This document shows, in pieces, positions 24,195-32,796 of a DNA stretch of 64,000 bases. The stretch is taken from contig JBJEVT010000015.1 in assembly GCA_051884615.1 (NCBI GenBank), forward strand, positions 1 through 64,000, written 5' to 3'. Position 1 is the first letter of the stretch; every line of letters begins with the position of its first letter. The notes below the pieces were generated by a model. That model made no database searches. It was not told where the DNA came from and worked only from the letters and a program-made list of their open reading frames with translations. Source of the stretch: UBA1724 sp051884615 (GTDB lineage Bacteria > Verrucomicrobiota > Lentisphaeria > Oligosphaerales > Oligosphaeraceae). The translations under genes and the position numbers were made by a program.

Positions 24195-24722
24195 ATGAAG
24201 ATCCTCCTCACGCAACAACAGATTCAAGAGCGCATCAAGGCCATGGCCAAGGAAATCGACCAGGCCTACCAGGGACAGCCCTACACGGTGATGGCTCTCC
24301 TGAATGGCGCCTCCTACTTCGCCGTGGATCTGACCCGCCACCTCCAGGGGGATTTCATCCTGGATTCCGTCCTGGTCTCCAGCTATGTGGACGACCACTC
24401 CACCGGGAAAATCACCATGCGGGGAACGCCCAAGAAACCCGTCGCCGGACGCCATGTCCTCCTGGTGGACGAGGTGCTGGACACCGCGTTGACCCTCTCC
24501 TCCATCCGCCGCCATTTCCAGGAGCAGGGCGCCGTGGATGTGAAGACCGCCGTCCTGGTGCAGAAGAACCGCCCCCTCCATCCCCTGGCACAGGATTTCC
24601 GGGCGGAATGGGTGGGCTTCTCCATGCCGGACCGCTTCCTCATCGGCTGCGGCATGGACTATAACGAGCGCTACCGTCAGCTGCCGTTCATTGCGGAGAT
24701 GGAGGAATCGGATCTGCGATGA
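24195..24722 (+). CDS. hpt: Hypoxanthine phosphoribosyltransferase
   Basis: 175-aa purine salvage enzyme that makes IMP/GMP from PRPP. The PRPP-binding motif is VLLVDEVLDTALTLSS, where DTAL replaces the more usual DTG. LNGASYFAVDLTR is the N-terminal active-site block, and VGFSMPDRFLIGCGMDYNERYR is the typical C-terminal block. The stop overlaps the murD start by four bases (ATGA). Confidence 0.94.
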   Translation: MKILLTQQQIQERIKAMAKEIDQAYQGQPYTVMALLNGASYFAVDLTRHLQGDFILDSVLVSSYVDDHSTGKITMRGTPKKPVAGRHVLLVDEVLDTALTLSSIRRHFQEQGAVDVKTAVLVQKNRPLHPLAQDFRAEWVGFSMPDRFLIGCGMDYNERYRQLPFIAEMEESDLR

Positions 24723-26131
24723 AGGGTCTGGAGGGTCTGGAGATTCTGGTGCTGGGGGCGGGGGGCAGCGGCCGTGCCGCGGCGCAGCTGGCCTGCGCCC
24801 AGGGCGCCCGGGTGCTGGTGGCGGATTCCGCCCCGGTGGATCCCGCTCCGGAGAAGAGTGCGTCCCTCCAGGCGCAGGGGGTGGAGTTCCTGTGGGGTGC
24901 CGGCGGCGAGCGCTGGCAGGGCAGGGAGATCTCCCGCGTGGTGGTGAGCCCCGGCATTCCCCTGGATTCTCCCCTGCATCGCTGGGGGGAGTCCACGGGC
25001 GCCCCCCTGGTGGGGGAACTGGAGTTCGGCGCCTCCTTCCTGAACTGCCCCGTCTTCGCCGTCACGGGAACCAACGGAAAGACCACCACCACGGAACTGC
25101 TGACCGAGTGCCTGAAGGACGCCGGATGGAAGGTGCGCTCCGCCGGCAACATCGGCGTCCCCGTCTCCCAGGTGGCCTGGGAGCAGCCCGAGCTGGACGC
25201 CCTGGTGGTGGAGGTCAGCAGCTTCCAGCTGGAGCACGCCACCAGCTTCCGTGCCCGGGGCGCCATCCTGCTGAATGTGACCCCCGACCATCTGGACCGC
25301 CACGGCTCCCTGGAACGCTACACCGCCCTGAAAGCCCGGCTCCTGGAACAGCTCCTGCCCGGGGGCGTGGCGGTCTACCACGCCGCCCTGGAGGAGTCCC
25401 TGCGCCTCTCCCCCGAGATCCGCCGGGTGCGCCTGTGGCTCCGGGGCGAGGAGCCCGGCTCCGCCCCGAGACCCGCCGCCGAAGACTGGCAGGTGGCGGC
25501 GGACGGCATCCGGAGACTGACCCCCGCCGAGGAACTGGCGGTCCCCCGATACTCCCTGCGCCTCCAGGGCAACCACAATCTGGAGAACGTCATGGCGGTG
25601 GTCTCCCTCCTGACCGCCCTGGGCATCCCCCGGGAACGCTACCGGGTGGCCCTCTCCCATTTCCAATGCGGCCCCCACCGGATCCAGACCGTGGGGGAAT
25701 GGCGGGGAATCCGGTTCGTGGACGACTCCAAAGCCACGGACGTGGATGCTCTGGTCCAGGCCCTCCGCACCCTGGGCCCCTGCGCCGGAAAGGGCATCTC
25801 CCTGATTGCCGGCGGGCTGGACAAGGGGTGCTCTCTGGAGGAAGCCAAACCGGACATCAGAATGTATGTTAAAAGCGTTTTCCTGATCGGGGAGTGCCGG
25901 CATCGACTGCAGGAGGCATGGAGGGAGGAAGCGCCCTGCGTGCTCTGCGACTCCCTGGAGGAGGCGGTGACCCGGGCGGCGCAGGGGGCGTCCTCCGGCG
26001 AGACGGTGCTGCTTTCCCCCGGCTGCGCCAGCATGGATATGTTCCGTTCGTATGCGGAGCGCGGCGAACGTTTCGCCGCCGCCATGAAAGCCCTTCCCCA
26101 GGAGGAGGATACGCCGATCCCGCCCGCCTGA
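24719..26131 (+). CDS. murD: UDP-N-acetylmuramoylalanine-D-glutamate ligase
   Basis: 470-aa Mur ligase that adds D-Glu to UDP-MurNAc-L-Ala. The N-terminal Rossmann-like domain starts LEILVLGAGGSGRAAAQLA. The ATP-binding motif is VTGTNGKTTTTELL at about residues 115-128. Central blocks are EVSSFQLE and NVTPDHLDRHGS, and the C-terminal domain has RFVDDSKATDVDAL and LSPGCASMDMF. It is apart from other division/cell-wall genes and is coupled to hpt. Confidence 0.96.
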   Translation: MKGLEGLEILVLGAGGSGRAAAQLACAQGARVLVADSAPVDPAPEKSASLQAQGVEFLWGAGGERWQGREISRVVVSPGIPLDSPLHRWGESTGAPLVGELEFGASFLNCPVFAVTGTNGKTTTTELLTECLKDAGWKVRSAGNIGVPVSQVAWEQPELDALVVEVSSFQLEHATSFRARGAILLNVTPDHLDRHGSLERYTALKARLLEQLLPGGVAVYHAALEESLRLSPEIRRVRLWLRGEEPGSAPRPAAEDWQVAADGIRRLTPAEELAVPRYSLRLQGNHNLENVMAVVSLLTALGIPRERYRVALSHFQCGPHRIQTVGEWRGIRFVDDSKATDVDALVQALRTLGPCAGKGISLIAGGLDKGCSLEEAKPDIRMYVKSVFLIGECRHRLQEAWREEAPCVLCDSLEEAVTRAAQGASSGETVLLSPGCASMDMFRSYAERGERFAAAMKALPQEEDTPIPPA

Positions 26132-26198
26132 GCCGGCCCCTCCCCCGAAACAACGATTTCTCCGTAATTCCCAACCCTCCCATCAACCCTCCAGTCGG

Positions 26199-27299
26199 AT
26201 GACGATGAACATGAATCTCCTCTCCCGCATCGGCACGCTCTCCCTCTGCACCGCCCTGGTCTGCGCCCTCGTCGGCTGCCGCACCAGCACCCCGAAGCCC
26301 GCCAGCCCCTACACGGGAATCATGAGCAGCCGGGGCAGCATCCCCCCCGCCTATGAGCAGATCCAGACCCTGCCCCGGGCCTCCCAGGAACTGCCCGCCG
26401 CCCCCGAGACCGCTCCCCAGGGAGTGTACAGCGGCATTGGCGAAGGAAACGCCTTCGTGGCTCCCTCCCCCGAGCTGGAGAACCAGGTGGAGGTCGTGGA
26501 AGTGGAGAGCCCCCTGCCTCCCATGGAGGCCCCTGCCGCCACCGCCGCGGAGGAGGAGCCCGTCAAGTGGACTCTGCCCCCCGTGCCCCAGGGCGAGGCG
26601 CCCAAGGCCGAGGCCGCCGGAACCCTCACCTATGTGGTCCGGGGAGGAGACAGCCTCTCCCGCATCGCCGTCGCCCATGGCGTGAAGACCGCGGATCTCC
26701 TGGCCGCCAACCCCCAGCTCTCCAGCCCGGACAAGATCCAGGTGGGCCAGACCCTGACTCTCCCCGCCGGCGCCAAGAGCCCCGCCGCTTCCTCCGCCTC
26801 CCCCGCCCCGTCCACGTCCGGCAAGAAGGCCATCGCCCGGGAGGCCATCCCCGAAGACGGCAAATACACCGTCCGCTCCGGCGACTCCCTGTGGCTCATC
26901 GCCCGCCGCTTCGGCGTGAAGACCGCGGATCTCCTGCGCTGGAACAACCTCTCCTCCGATAAGCTGAAGGTGGGACAGGTCCTGGTGCTGAAGGGCGCCG
27001 CCGCCCCCGCCGCTCCCGCCACTCCCGCCGCTCCCGCCGCCCCCGTGGCGGCCCCGGTGGAGGAAACCGCCCCCGCCGCTCCCGTGGAGCCCGCCGAGGT
27101 GGGCATCGTTCCCGAGACGACGGAGGAGGTGCCCCAGTGGACCTCCATCAGCCATGCGGTGAACGACGGCGACACCCTGTCCGGCATCGCCAACATATAT
27201 GAAATCACCGTGGAGGCCCTGCTCCAGAGCAATCCCCAGGTGAAGAGCGACGCCGACCTGAAGCCCGGCATGATCGTCCAGGTCCCCTCCAAGCTCTAG
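26199..27299 (+). CDS. Lipoprotein with three LysM domains
   Basis: 366-aa lipoprotein. Lipobox ALVGC with acylated Cys at about 27. The three LysM peptidoglycan-binding repeats lie at about residues 143-190 (TYVVRGGDSLSRIAVAHGVK), 221-267 (KYTVRSGDSLWLIARRFGVK) and 318-365 (HAVNDGDTLSGIANIYEI), joined by Pro/Ala linkers. There is no peptidase domain, so it is probably a structural or adaptor protein of the cell envelope. ATGs at 26199, 26205 and 26211 are all possible; the last leaves the most typical signal peptide. Confidence 0.88.
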   Translation: MTMNMNLLSRIGTLSLCTALVCALVGCRTSTPKPASPYTGIMSSRGSIPPAYEQIQTLPRASQELPAAPETAPQGVYSGIGEGNAFVAPSPELENQVEVVEVESPLPPMEAPAATAAEEEPVKWTLPPVPQGEAPKAEAAGTLTYVVRGGDSLSRIAVAHGVKTADLLAANPQLSSPDKIQVGQTLTLPAGAKSPAASSASPAPSTSGKKAIAREAIPEDGKYTVRSGDSLWLIARRFGVKTADLLRWNNLSSDKLKVGQVLVLKGAAAPAAPATPAAPAAPVAAPVEETAPAAPVEPAEVGIVPETTEEVPQWTSISHAVNDGDTLSGIANIYEITVEALLQSNPQVKSDADLKPGMIVQVPSKL

Positions 27300-27321
27300 T
27301 CCCTCCCCGCGGCCCAAAACA

Positions 27322-27349
27322 TCCCTCCGCCCGTGCCCGGACGGAGGGA
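27322..27349 (+). terminator. Hairpin after the LysM gene
   Basis: TCCCTCCG/CGGAGGGA stem with a 12-nt loop. A-runs follow and precede it, so any T-run is on the minus strand. A possible 3' hairpin or weak bidirectional terminator. Confidence 0.4.
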
Positions 27350-27432
27350 AAACAGTGGTCCAGGGCTTATAGTACGCCCACTTTCTCAACGGAGGCCAGC
27401 CGCCTCCTTTAACCCAAGAAGGAATCACAGCG

Positions 27433-28380
27433 ATGATTGTCACCACGAAGGAACTCTTCAAGCAGGCCTACGGCAAGTACGCCATCGGCGCCTACAACAT
27501 CAACAACCTGGAGCAGTGCATGGGACTCTTCCGCGGCAATATCGCCAGCAAGGCCCCCTTCATCATCCAGATCTCCAAGGGCGCCCGCAGCTACACCAAC
27601 AAGCTGATGCTGGAGGGTATCATCCGCGCCGCCGACCAGGTCTTCCCCGAAGCGATCTTCGCCGTCCATCTGGACCACGGCGACGAGGCCACCTGCATGG
27701 ACTGCATCAACTCCGGGTTCTACAGCTCCGTGATGATTGACGCCTCCTCCAAGCCCTTCGAGGAAAACGTCGCCATCACCAAGCGGGTGGTGGACGCCGC
27801 CCACGCCAAGGGACTGGTGGTCGAGGCCGAGCTGGGCCAGCTGGGCGGCGTGGAAGAGCACGTCCAGGTCTCCGAGAGCGACGCCAAGCTCACCGACCCC
27901 GACCAGGCCAAGGAGTTTGTGGAACGCACCGGAGTGGACAGCCTGGCCTGCGCCATCGGCACCTCCCACGGCGCCTTCAAGTTCTCCGGCACCCAGGGAC
28001 TCCACTTCGACGTGCTGGCGGAAATCCAGAAGCGCCTCCCCAACTTCCCCCTGGTGATGCACGGCTCCAGCTCCGTTCCCCAGGACGAGGTGCGCCGCAT
28101 CAACATCGCCGGCGGCAAGCTGGCCGGTGCCAAGGGCGTGGATGCCGATCAGTTCCTGCCCGCCGCCAAGCTGGGCGTGACCAAGATCAACATCGACACT
28201 GACGGCCGTCTGGTGTGGTGCCGCGTCCACCGCGAACACTTCATCCTGAAGCCCGAGGACTTCGATCTGCGTCCCGCCGGCAAGGAGTTCATGGCCGCCT
28301 ACGCCGACTTCATCGCCGACAAGAACGTGAAGCTGGGTTCCGCCGGACAGCTGGACGCCGTCCGCGCCGCCCTGGCATAG
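27433..28380 (+). CDS. fba: Class II fructose-bisphosphate aldolase
   Basis: 315-aa metal-dependent aldolase of glycolysis/gluconeogenesis. The N-terminal YAIGAYNINNLEQ is typical. Metal ligands are in VHLDHGD (about residues 77-83), EAELGQLGGVE, ISCG-equivalent ACAIGTSHGAFK and LVMHGSSSV, and the substrate site is KINIDTDGRL. GAAGGAATC supports the start. A terminator candidate follows at 28392. Confidence 0.94.
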   Translation: MIVTTKELFKQAYGKYAIGAYNINNLEQCMGLFRGNIASKAPFIIQISKGARSYTNKLMLEGIIRAADQVFPEAIFAVHLDHGDEATCMDCINSGFYSSVMIDASSKPFEENVAITKRVVDAAHAKGLVVEAELGQLGGVEEHVQVSESDAKLTDPDQAKEFVERTGVDSLACAIGTSHGAFKFSGTQGLHFDVLAEIQKRLPNFPLVMHGSSSVPQDEVRRINIAGGKLAGAKGVDADQFLPAAKLGVTKINIDTDGRLVWCRVHREHFILKPEDFDLRPAGKEFMAAYADFIADKNVKLGSAGQLDAVRAALA

Positions 28381-28391
28381 GCAAATCCCCA

Positions 28392-28427
28392 GGGGAGAGC
28401 AGGGAAAAAGCCCTCCTCTCCCCCTTT
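28392..28427 (+). terminator. Terminator after fba
   Basis: GGGGAGAG and AGGG pair with CCCT and CTCTCCCC around an AAAAAG loop with one C/C mismatch; TTT follows. Confidence 0.6.
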
Positions 28428-28542
28428 GCCGCAAAAAGCCCGCTTTCCCGGTTCCCGCCCCCTTGCCGAAAGGGGGGAGAAGGAAGGCGGGCCTTCTGTT
28501 TTCCAGTCCCCACGACCACGCCGGATTCCTCCGGAAAATCCC

Positions 28543-29157
28543 ATGACTGCTCCCTGGCTTCCCCACGTCAATCCCTATCGCCTGGTGGCGCTGGACATCG
28601 GCAACACCCTCATCCGCCAAAACCCGCCGGGACTCTATCGCGCCCTGGGATTGCCGGAATCCGGGAAGACCCTGGATCTGGGAGTGGAACCCTTCGGCCC
28701 CTCTTTCCTCCGCTTCCTCACCGGACTCTCCACCCAGGAGGAATATCTGGAGGAGTTCTATCAACGCTTCCAGGGACGCTGGACCAAGGAGGAAATCCTC
28801 CAGGCCCACCGGGAATATCTCCTGCCCGCCATCCCCGGCATGCCGGAACTGGTGGAGGCCATGGCAAAGACGGGCACCCGTTTCGTCTTCTTCTCCGACA
28901 TCAATCCCATTCATTTCCAACGCTTCCGGGACCTGACGCCAGGACAGTTCGATTTCATCGTGGACGCGGTCCGCAGCGACCAGGTCCATGCCCTGAAACC
29001 CGCCCCCGAAATGTTCCGGGCCTTCGAGGAACGCTTCGGCGTCCCCGACCTCTATCTGGATGACCGAAAGGATCTGGTGGAGGCCGCCACCCGCTGGGGA
29101 TGGCACGCCGTCCAGGCGGGAAATCCCGCCGCCCTCCGGGAAATCCTCTTCCCGTAG
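28543..29157 (+). CDS. HAD-superfamily hydrolase
   Basis: 204-aa haloacid dehalogenase-like protein. Motif I is ALDIGNTLI with the nucleophile Asp; the second Asp of DXD is Gly, as in some HAD subgroups. Motif II is FVFFSDINP. The motif III lysine is in HALKPAPEMF, and motif IV is LYLDDRKD. An all-helical cap lies between motifs I and II (about residues 30-95). The likely role is a small phosphatase; the substrate is not predictable. It follows fba but a hairpin separates them. Confidence 0.82.
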   Translation: MTAPWLPHVNPYRLVALDIGNTLIRQNPPGLYRALGLPESGKTLDLGVEPFGPSFLRFLTGLSTQEEYLEEFYQRFQGRWTKEEILQAHREYLLPAIPGMPELVEAMAKTGTRFVFFSDINPIHFQRFRDLTPGQFDFIVDAVRSDQVHALKPAPEMFRAFEERFGVPDLYLDDRKDLVEAATRWGWHAVQAGNPAALREILFP

Positions 29158-29172
29158 CCGCCGCCGCTTCAA

Positions 29173-29292
29173 CACAGAGCACACAGAGGCGCCTGCGGCG
29201 CGCACAGAGCACACAGAGGCGCCTGCGGCGCGCACAGAGCACACAGAGGCGCCTGCGGCGCGCACAGAGCACACGGAGGCGCCTGCGGCCCG
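29173..29292 (-). repeat. 30-bp tandem repeat, four units
   Basis: Four copies of CACAGAGCACACAGAGGCGC plus CTGCGGCGCG (period exactly 30 bp, three perfect and one with two changes). The unit equals the tail of dispersed repeat copies A-C in reverse orientation, preceded by CCGCTTCAA. There are no unique spacers, so it is not a CRISPR array. Confidence 0.92.
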
Positions 29293-29536
29293 CCCCAGAG
29301 GACACAGCGGGCTGAAGGCGGGGGGGAGTCGGTCTCTCCATGAGGCTGGGGCGCCTTGAAAAATCCCACGTCGACAATACATTATGCCTTCTGCCCGCCT
29401 GTCCCGGGACAGGGGGCGTTTTCAACCCAACACTCGGCCCTGTCGGCGCTTGCCTTTCCGCCGCCGCCTCCGTTTTTTCCCTAGGAGGTCGGTGGGGATA
29501 AAGCCCGAATCAAACGAAGAGGAGTCAGACCACACC
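29293..29536 (+). other. rpsB leader region
   Basis: Together with the 30-bp repeat this makes a 379-bp gap between the HAD gene and rpsB. It holds a remnant of the CACAG repeat (to about 29310), a possible -35/-10 pair too weak to call, and a long leader ending in GAGGAG before rpsB. No conserved leader structure could be verified. Confidence 0.5.
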
Positions 29537-30337
29537 ATGGCGAAGATCACCATCACCGACCTGCTGGAAGCGGGAGTTCACTTTGGCCATCAGACCCGTC
29601 GCTGGAACCCCAAGATGAAGAAATACATCTACGGGACCCGCAATGGCATCACCATTTTCGATCTGGGAAAGACCATGAGACAGCTGGCTGTCGCTTGCGA
29701 CTTCCTGACCCAGACCGCCGCCGAGGGCGGACAGATCCTCTTCGTGGGCGCCAAGCGCCAGGCCCAGGAGATCGTCCGGGGCGCCGCCGAGAGCGTGGGC
29801 ATGCCCTATATGTGCGACCGCTGGCTGGGCGGCACCCTGACCAACGCCAAGGTGGTGCAGACCCGCGTGGCCGCCATGAAGAAGCTCCGCACCCAGAGCC
29901 AGGACGGCAGCTTCGACAAGATGCCCAAGAAGCAGGTGGCTGGTCTGAAGCGCGAGCTCACCAAGCTGGAGACCGCCCTGGGTGGCATCGCCGACATGCC
30001 CGGACTGCCCGCCGCCGTGGTGATCATCGACGTGGACCGGGAGCACATCGCCGTCCAGGAAGCCATCAAGCTCCAGATCCCCGTGGTGGCTCTGGTGGAT
30101 TCCAACTGCGATCCCGACGGCATCGACTATGTGGTGCCCGGCAATGATGACGCCCTGCGCGCCATCAAGGTGATCGTCTCCGCTCTCCAGGACGCCGTCC
30201 AGGAAGGCCGGAACATGGCCGGCAAGAAGAAGGCCGCCGCCCAGGCCGCCGAGGCCGAGGCCGCCGCCGCACGGGACGACAAGGCTTCCGAGGAGGAGGC
30301 TCCCGCCGAGGCCGCCGCCGAAGAGGCGAAGGCATAG
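29537..30337 (+). CDS. rpsB: Ribosomal protein S2
   Basis: 266-aa S2. Conserved blocks are DLLEAGVHFGHQTRRWNPKM, FVGAKRQAQEIVRGAA, DRWLGGTLTN and VDSNCDPDGIDYVVPGNDDA. After the core (about residue 230) it has an Ala/Glu-rich acidic tail not needed for the family fold. It forms the usual rpsB-tsf pair. Confidence 0.97.
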   Translation: MAKITITDLLEAGVHFGHQTRRWNPKMKKYIYGTRNGITIFDLGKTMRQLAVACDFLTQTAAEGGQILFVGAKRQAQEIVRGAAESVGMPYMCDRWLGGTLTNAKVVQTRVAAMKKLRTQSQDGSFDKMPKKQVAGLKRELTKLETALGGIADMPGLPAAVVIIDVDREHIAVQEAIKLQIPVVALVDSNCDPDGIDYVVPGNDDALRAIKVIVSALQDAVQEGRNMAGKKKAAAQAAEAEAAAARDDKASEEEAPAEAAAEEAKA

Positions 30338-30471
30338 TCCTCCGGGGAATCCGGAGCAAGAGAAGTACCCCGCCTGTGTTTTCCCCGTGCTTTCGCCGGG
30401 GGCGGGCGGGGGAGATTTGGCCATTCCCGGAGGGGGTGGTCGCAAGGCATAGAGAATCAGGAGATTTTAAG

Positions 30472-31287
30472 ATGGCTGAAATCAGTGCGAAGGAAGTGAT
30501 GGAGCTGCGCCGCAAGACCGGTTGCGGCATGATGGAGTGCAAGAAGGCTCTTCTGGAGAGCAATGGCGACGTGGACGGCGCCATCGAGTATCTCCGCAAG
30601 GCGGGCATGGCCAAGGCGCAGAAGCGCGCCGGCCGCGCCGTGAACCAGGGCAAGTGGGGCGTGGCCGCCGCCGGCAACAGCGTGGCGCTGGTGGAAGCCC
30701 TCTGCGAGACCGACTTCGTGGCCGGCACCGCCGAGTTCAAGGCCTTCGTCCAGGCCGCCGCCGACAAGGCCCTCTCCTATGACGCCGAGGGCGACGTGAG
30801 CGCCCAGCTGGCCGCCGACATGGAGGCCGACCTCCACGCCCTCATCGGCAAGATCGGCGAGAACATGTCCATTCGCCGCGCCGTGAAGTGGACCGCCGAC
30901 GAAGGCAAGCTGGCCTACTACCTGCACACCGCCCAGCCCTACGCCACCCTGGTGGAAGTGGCCGGCACCGAGGACGCCGCTCTGCTGAACAACATCGCCC
31001 TCCACATCACCGCCAGCAACCCCACCTACATCTCCAGCAAGGACGTGCCCGCCGCCTTCATCGAGAAGGAACGGGAGATCGCCGCCGCCGATCCCAAGCT
31101 GCAGGGCAAGCCCGAGAAGGTTCTTGCCGGCATCATCCAGGGCAAGCTGAACAAGCGCTTCAGCGAAATCTGCCTCATGGACATGCCTTGGATTGACGAC
31201 GAGCACACCACCCTTGCCAAGGTCGCTCCTGGCGTGGTGGTGAAGCGCTTCGTCCGCTGGCTGGTGGGCGAAGAGGTGGGAGCATAA
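30472..31287 (+). CDS. tsf: Elongation factor Ts
   Basis: 271-aa guanine-nucleotide exchange factor for EF-Tu. The N-terminal UBA-like block is ISAKEVMELRRKTGCGMMEC. The core has VALVEALCETDFVAGTAEFK and ITASNPTYISSKDVP. CAGGAG is 8 bp from the ATG. It is 134 bp after rpsB, with a small CTCCGG/CCGGAG hairpin between them. EF-Tu itself is not in the window. Confidence 0.97.
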   Translation: MAEISAKEVMELRRKTGCGMMECKKALLESNGDVDGAIEYLRKAGMAKAQKRAGRAVNQGKWGVAAAGNSVALVEALCETDFVAGTAEFKAFVQAAADKALSYDAEGDVSAQLAADMEADLHALIGKIGENMSIRRAVKWTADEGKLAYYLHTAQPYATLVEVAGTEDAALLNNIALHITASNPTYISSKDVPAAFIEKEREIAAADPKLQGKPEKVLAGIIQGKLNKRFSEICLMDMPWIDDEHTTLAKVAPGVVVKRFVRWLVGEEVGA

Positions 31288-31304
31288 CGGCTTCCTCCTG
31301 GCCG

Positions 31305-31330
31305 CCCCGTCGCTCCCGGGAGTGACGGGG
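31305..31330 (+). other. 26-nt near-perfect palindrome after tsf
   Basis: CCCCGTC-G-CTCCC/GGGAG-T-GACGGGG forms a very stable hairpin 18 bp after the tsf stop. No T-run follows. It may protect the mRNA 3' end, ahead of the terminator at 31352. Confidence 0.6.
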
Positions 31331-31351
31331 GAGGTCTCGCCGCCGACATGG

Positions 31352-31395
31352 GCCGTCCCGCCGCAGGGGAATTTCCTTCGGCAGGGCGGCCTTTT
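31352..31395 (+). terminator. Terminator of the rpsB-tsf operon
   Basis: GCCGTCCCGCCG pairs with CGGCAGGGCGGC (one wobble, one mismatch), followed by CTTTT at 31391-31395. Confidence 0.65.
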
Positions 31396-31511
31396 GGCTT
31401 TCGGGAGCCGGGATGGCGCGGAGCGAGAGGGGGGTTCCCTCTTCTTGCCCCGGTCTCCCGCCCCCTTCCTTTCTTTCCCCGACTTTCCCTCCCCAGTTCC
31501 TCCTCCACGGC

Positions 31512-32786
31512 ATGAATACAATGGATATCCTTCTGGTTGGCGCCGGCGGCCGCGAGCATGCGATCGCCTGGAAGATGATGCAGAGTCCCCTGGCGGGCAA
31601 GCTCTATTGGGCTCCGGGCAATCCCGGCATCCCCCAGGCCATCCCCGTCTCCGCCAAGACTCCCGAGGAACTGGCGGATTTCGCCCAGAGCCACGGCATC
31701 GGCCTCACCATGGTGGGCCCCGAAGCCATGCTCTGCGAGGGCATCGTGGATCTCTTCCGGGAACGGGGCCTGCGCATCGTGGGCCCGGATCGCCAGGCCG
31801 CCCAGCTGGAGGGCAGCAAGGCGTTCGCCAAGGATTTCATGGCCCGCCACGGACTCCCCACCGGAAAAGCCCGGGTCTTCACCAACCGCCAGGAGGCCCT
31901 CCAATATCTCCAGGAGACCGGCGCCCCCATCGTGGTGAAGGCCGATGGCCTGGCCGCCGGAAAGGGCGTGGTGGTGGCCTCCGATCTGGAGACCGCCAAG
32001 GCCGCCGTGGAATCCTGCTTCGAGGGCGCCTTCGGCAGCGCCGGCTCCCGGGTGCTGCTGGAGGAGTGCCTGACGGGCGAAGAAGCCTCCATCCTGGCTC
32101 TGTGCGATGGCAAGACCATCATCCCTCTGGCCTCCAGCCAGGACCACAAACGCGCCTATGACGGGGACAAGGGACCCAACACCGGCGGCATGGGCGCCTA
32201 CTCCCCCGCTCCCGTGGTCACGCCGGAGCTGATGGAGTGCATCCAGACCCGGATTCTCCAGCCCTTCCTGAAGGGCGTCCAGCAGGATGGCCTCTATTTC
32301 CGGGGCATCATCTACGCCGGCATCATGGTGACGGCGGAAGGCCCCAAACTGCTGGAGTTCAATGTGCGCTTCGGGGATCCGGAAACCCAGGCGGTGCTGG
32401 CGCGGCTGGATTCCGATCTGGTGGAGGCCCTGGTGGCCACCGCAGAGGGACGGCTGGGCGAGGTGACCTTGACCTGGTCCCCCAATCCCGCGGTATGCGT
32501 GGTCATGGCCTCCCAGGGCTACCCCGGCAGCTATCCCAAGGGGCTCCCCATCCAGGGCATCCCCGAGGCCGAAAAGGCGGGCTGCCTGGTCTTCCATGCC
32601 GGCACGCGCCGGGACGAGCAGGGCAGGCTGGTGACCAGCGGAGGCCGTGTCCTGGGCGTCACCGCCCGGGCGGCCACCGTCCGCCAGGCAGTGGAGAAGG
32701 CCTACCAGGGCGTCTCCCTGATTTCCTGGGATGGCGCGGAGTATCGGCGGGACATCGCATACCGCGCCCTGCAACGGGAGGTCTAG
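31512..32786 (+). CDS. purD: Phosphoribosylamine-glycine ligase
   Basis: 424-aa ATP-grasp enzyme of purine synthesis step 2. The N-terminus is ILLVGAGGREHAIAWKM. ATP-grasp blocks are GAPIVVKADGLAAGKGVVVA, DHKRAYDGDKGPNTGGMGAY and LEFNVRFGDPETQAVL. Start ATG at 31512; a second ATG lies 9 bp on. nnrD follows after 10 bp. Confidence 0.96.
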   Translation: MNTMDILLVGAGGREHAIAWKMMQSPLAGKLYWAPGNPGIPQAIPVSAKTPEELADFAQSHGIGLTMVGPEAMLCEGIVDLFRERGLRIVGPDRQAAQLEGSKAFAKDFMARHGLPTGKARVFTNRQEALQYLQETGAPIVVKADGLAAGKGVVVASDLETAKAAVESCFEGAFGSAGSRVLLEECLTGEEASILALCDGKTIIPLASSQDHKRAYDGDKGPNTGGMGAYSPAPVVTPELMECIQTRILQPFLKGVQQDGLYFRGIIYAGIMVTAEGPKLLEFNVRFGDPETQAVLARLDSDLVEALVATAEGRLGEVTLTWSPNPAVCVVMASQGYPGSYPKGLPIQGIPEAEKAGCLVFHAGTRRDEQGRLVTSGGRVLGVTARAATVRQAVEKAYQGVSLISWDGAEYRRDIAYRALQREV

Positions 32787-32796
32787 GCGCTCCTCC

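Noticed and set aside
29173..29292. Possible CRISPR array
   Set aside because: The 30-bp units are back to back with no spacers, and the unit is the tail of a dispersed repeat; no cas genes are nearby.
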